The notes under the pieces were generated by a model that searched no databases, was not told the origin of the DNA, and was given only the letters and a program-made list of their open reading frames with translations. Positions 21,739 through 21,752 of a stretch of 21,752 nt of DNA are shown here, piece after piece. Numbering within the stretch: position 1 is the first letter of the stretch; the number at the start of each line of letters is the position of its first letter. This stretch comes from JBBRHH01 sp038222915 (GTDB taxonomy: Bacteria; Planctomycetota; Phycisphaerae; Tepidisphaerales; Tepidisphaeraceae), in assembly GCA_038222915.1 (NCBI GenBank), contig JBBRHH010000030.1:1-21752 (forward strand), given 5' to 3'. The translations under genes were made by a program, and so were the position numbers.

Positions 21739-21752
21739 CTCAGCGGCATTGT

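Overview
The window looks like a chromosomal segment of a high-GC planctomycete, most likely of the Phycisphaerae/Tepidisphaera type. This placement is inferred from gene content, not from a marker gene. The strongest clues are a secreted 'membrane-bound dehydrogenase' joined to HEAT repeats and a C-terminal cytochrome c domain, an architecture typical of Planctomycetes and Verrucomicrobia. A Tat-exported Gfo/Idh/MocA oxidoreductase, a FliA/WhiG-type sigma factor and a TatC with a long periplasmic insertion point the same way.

Layout, left to right. Positions 1-1596 (-) hold the N-terminal 532 residues of 2-oxoglutarate dehydrogenase E1 (sucA). A 491-bp divergent spacer with a PHO-box-like direct repeat follows, then a TonB-dependent receptor (2088-4250, +) closed by a good intrinsic terminator. 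A WhiG/FliA-type sigma factor (4596-5399, +) converges on a TPR/GT41 glycosyltransferase (5490-7154, -) across a long interrupted inverted repeat. A lipoprotein (7248-8045, -) is divergent from a plus-strand run: Gfo/Idh/MocA oxidoreductase, small lipoprotein and Maf pyrophosphatase (8356-10644). A 65-residue cysteine-rich protein overlaps the end of maf tail to tail. A DUF6065 protein (10955-11761) and the 1149-residue dehydrogenase/HEAT/cytochrome protein (11898-15347) follow on the plus strand, facing a small membrane protein (15357-15908, -). tRNA-Phe(GAA) lies at 16027-16099 with its own promoter and terminator.

The right third is the least ordinary part. A three-gene minus-strand operon (18581 to 16544) encodes a double-HTH sigma-region-4-like protein, a stand-alone soluble ABC ATPase and a GNAT acetyltransferase. 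The last two are coupled through an ATGA overlap and look like a split form of the ABC-ATPase/acetyltransferase proteins of COG2401, whose function is not known to me. A 14-base word occurs five times in this operon, in all three genes and in different reading frames, always in parts outside the catalytic folds. The acetyltransferase gene also carries an AT-rich in-frame insertion and an unusual tail antisense to a frameshifted membrane-protein gene. Upstream lie a PilZ-domain gene whose Shine-Dalgarno can be locked in a hairpin, a long structured non-coding leader, a small beta-helix-like exported protein, and TatC.

No insertion sequence, CRISPR array, rRNA or prophage structural gene was seen. 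Function calls rest on motifs read by eye; no homology search was run.
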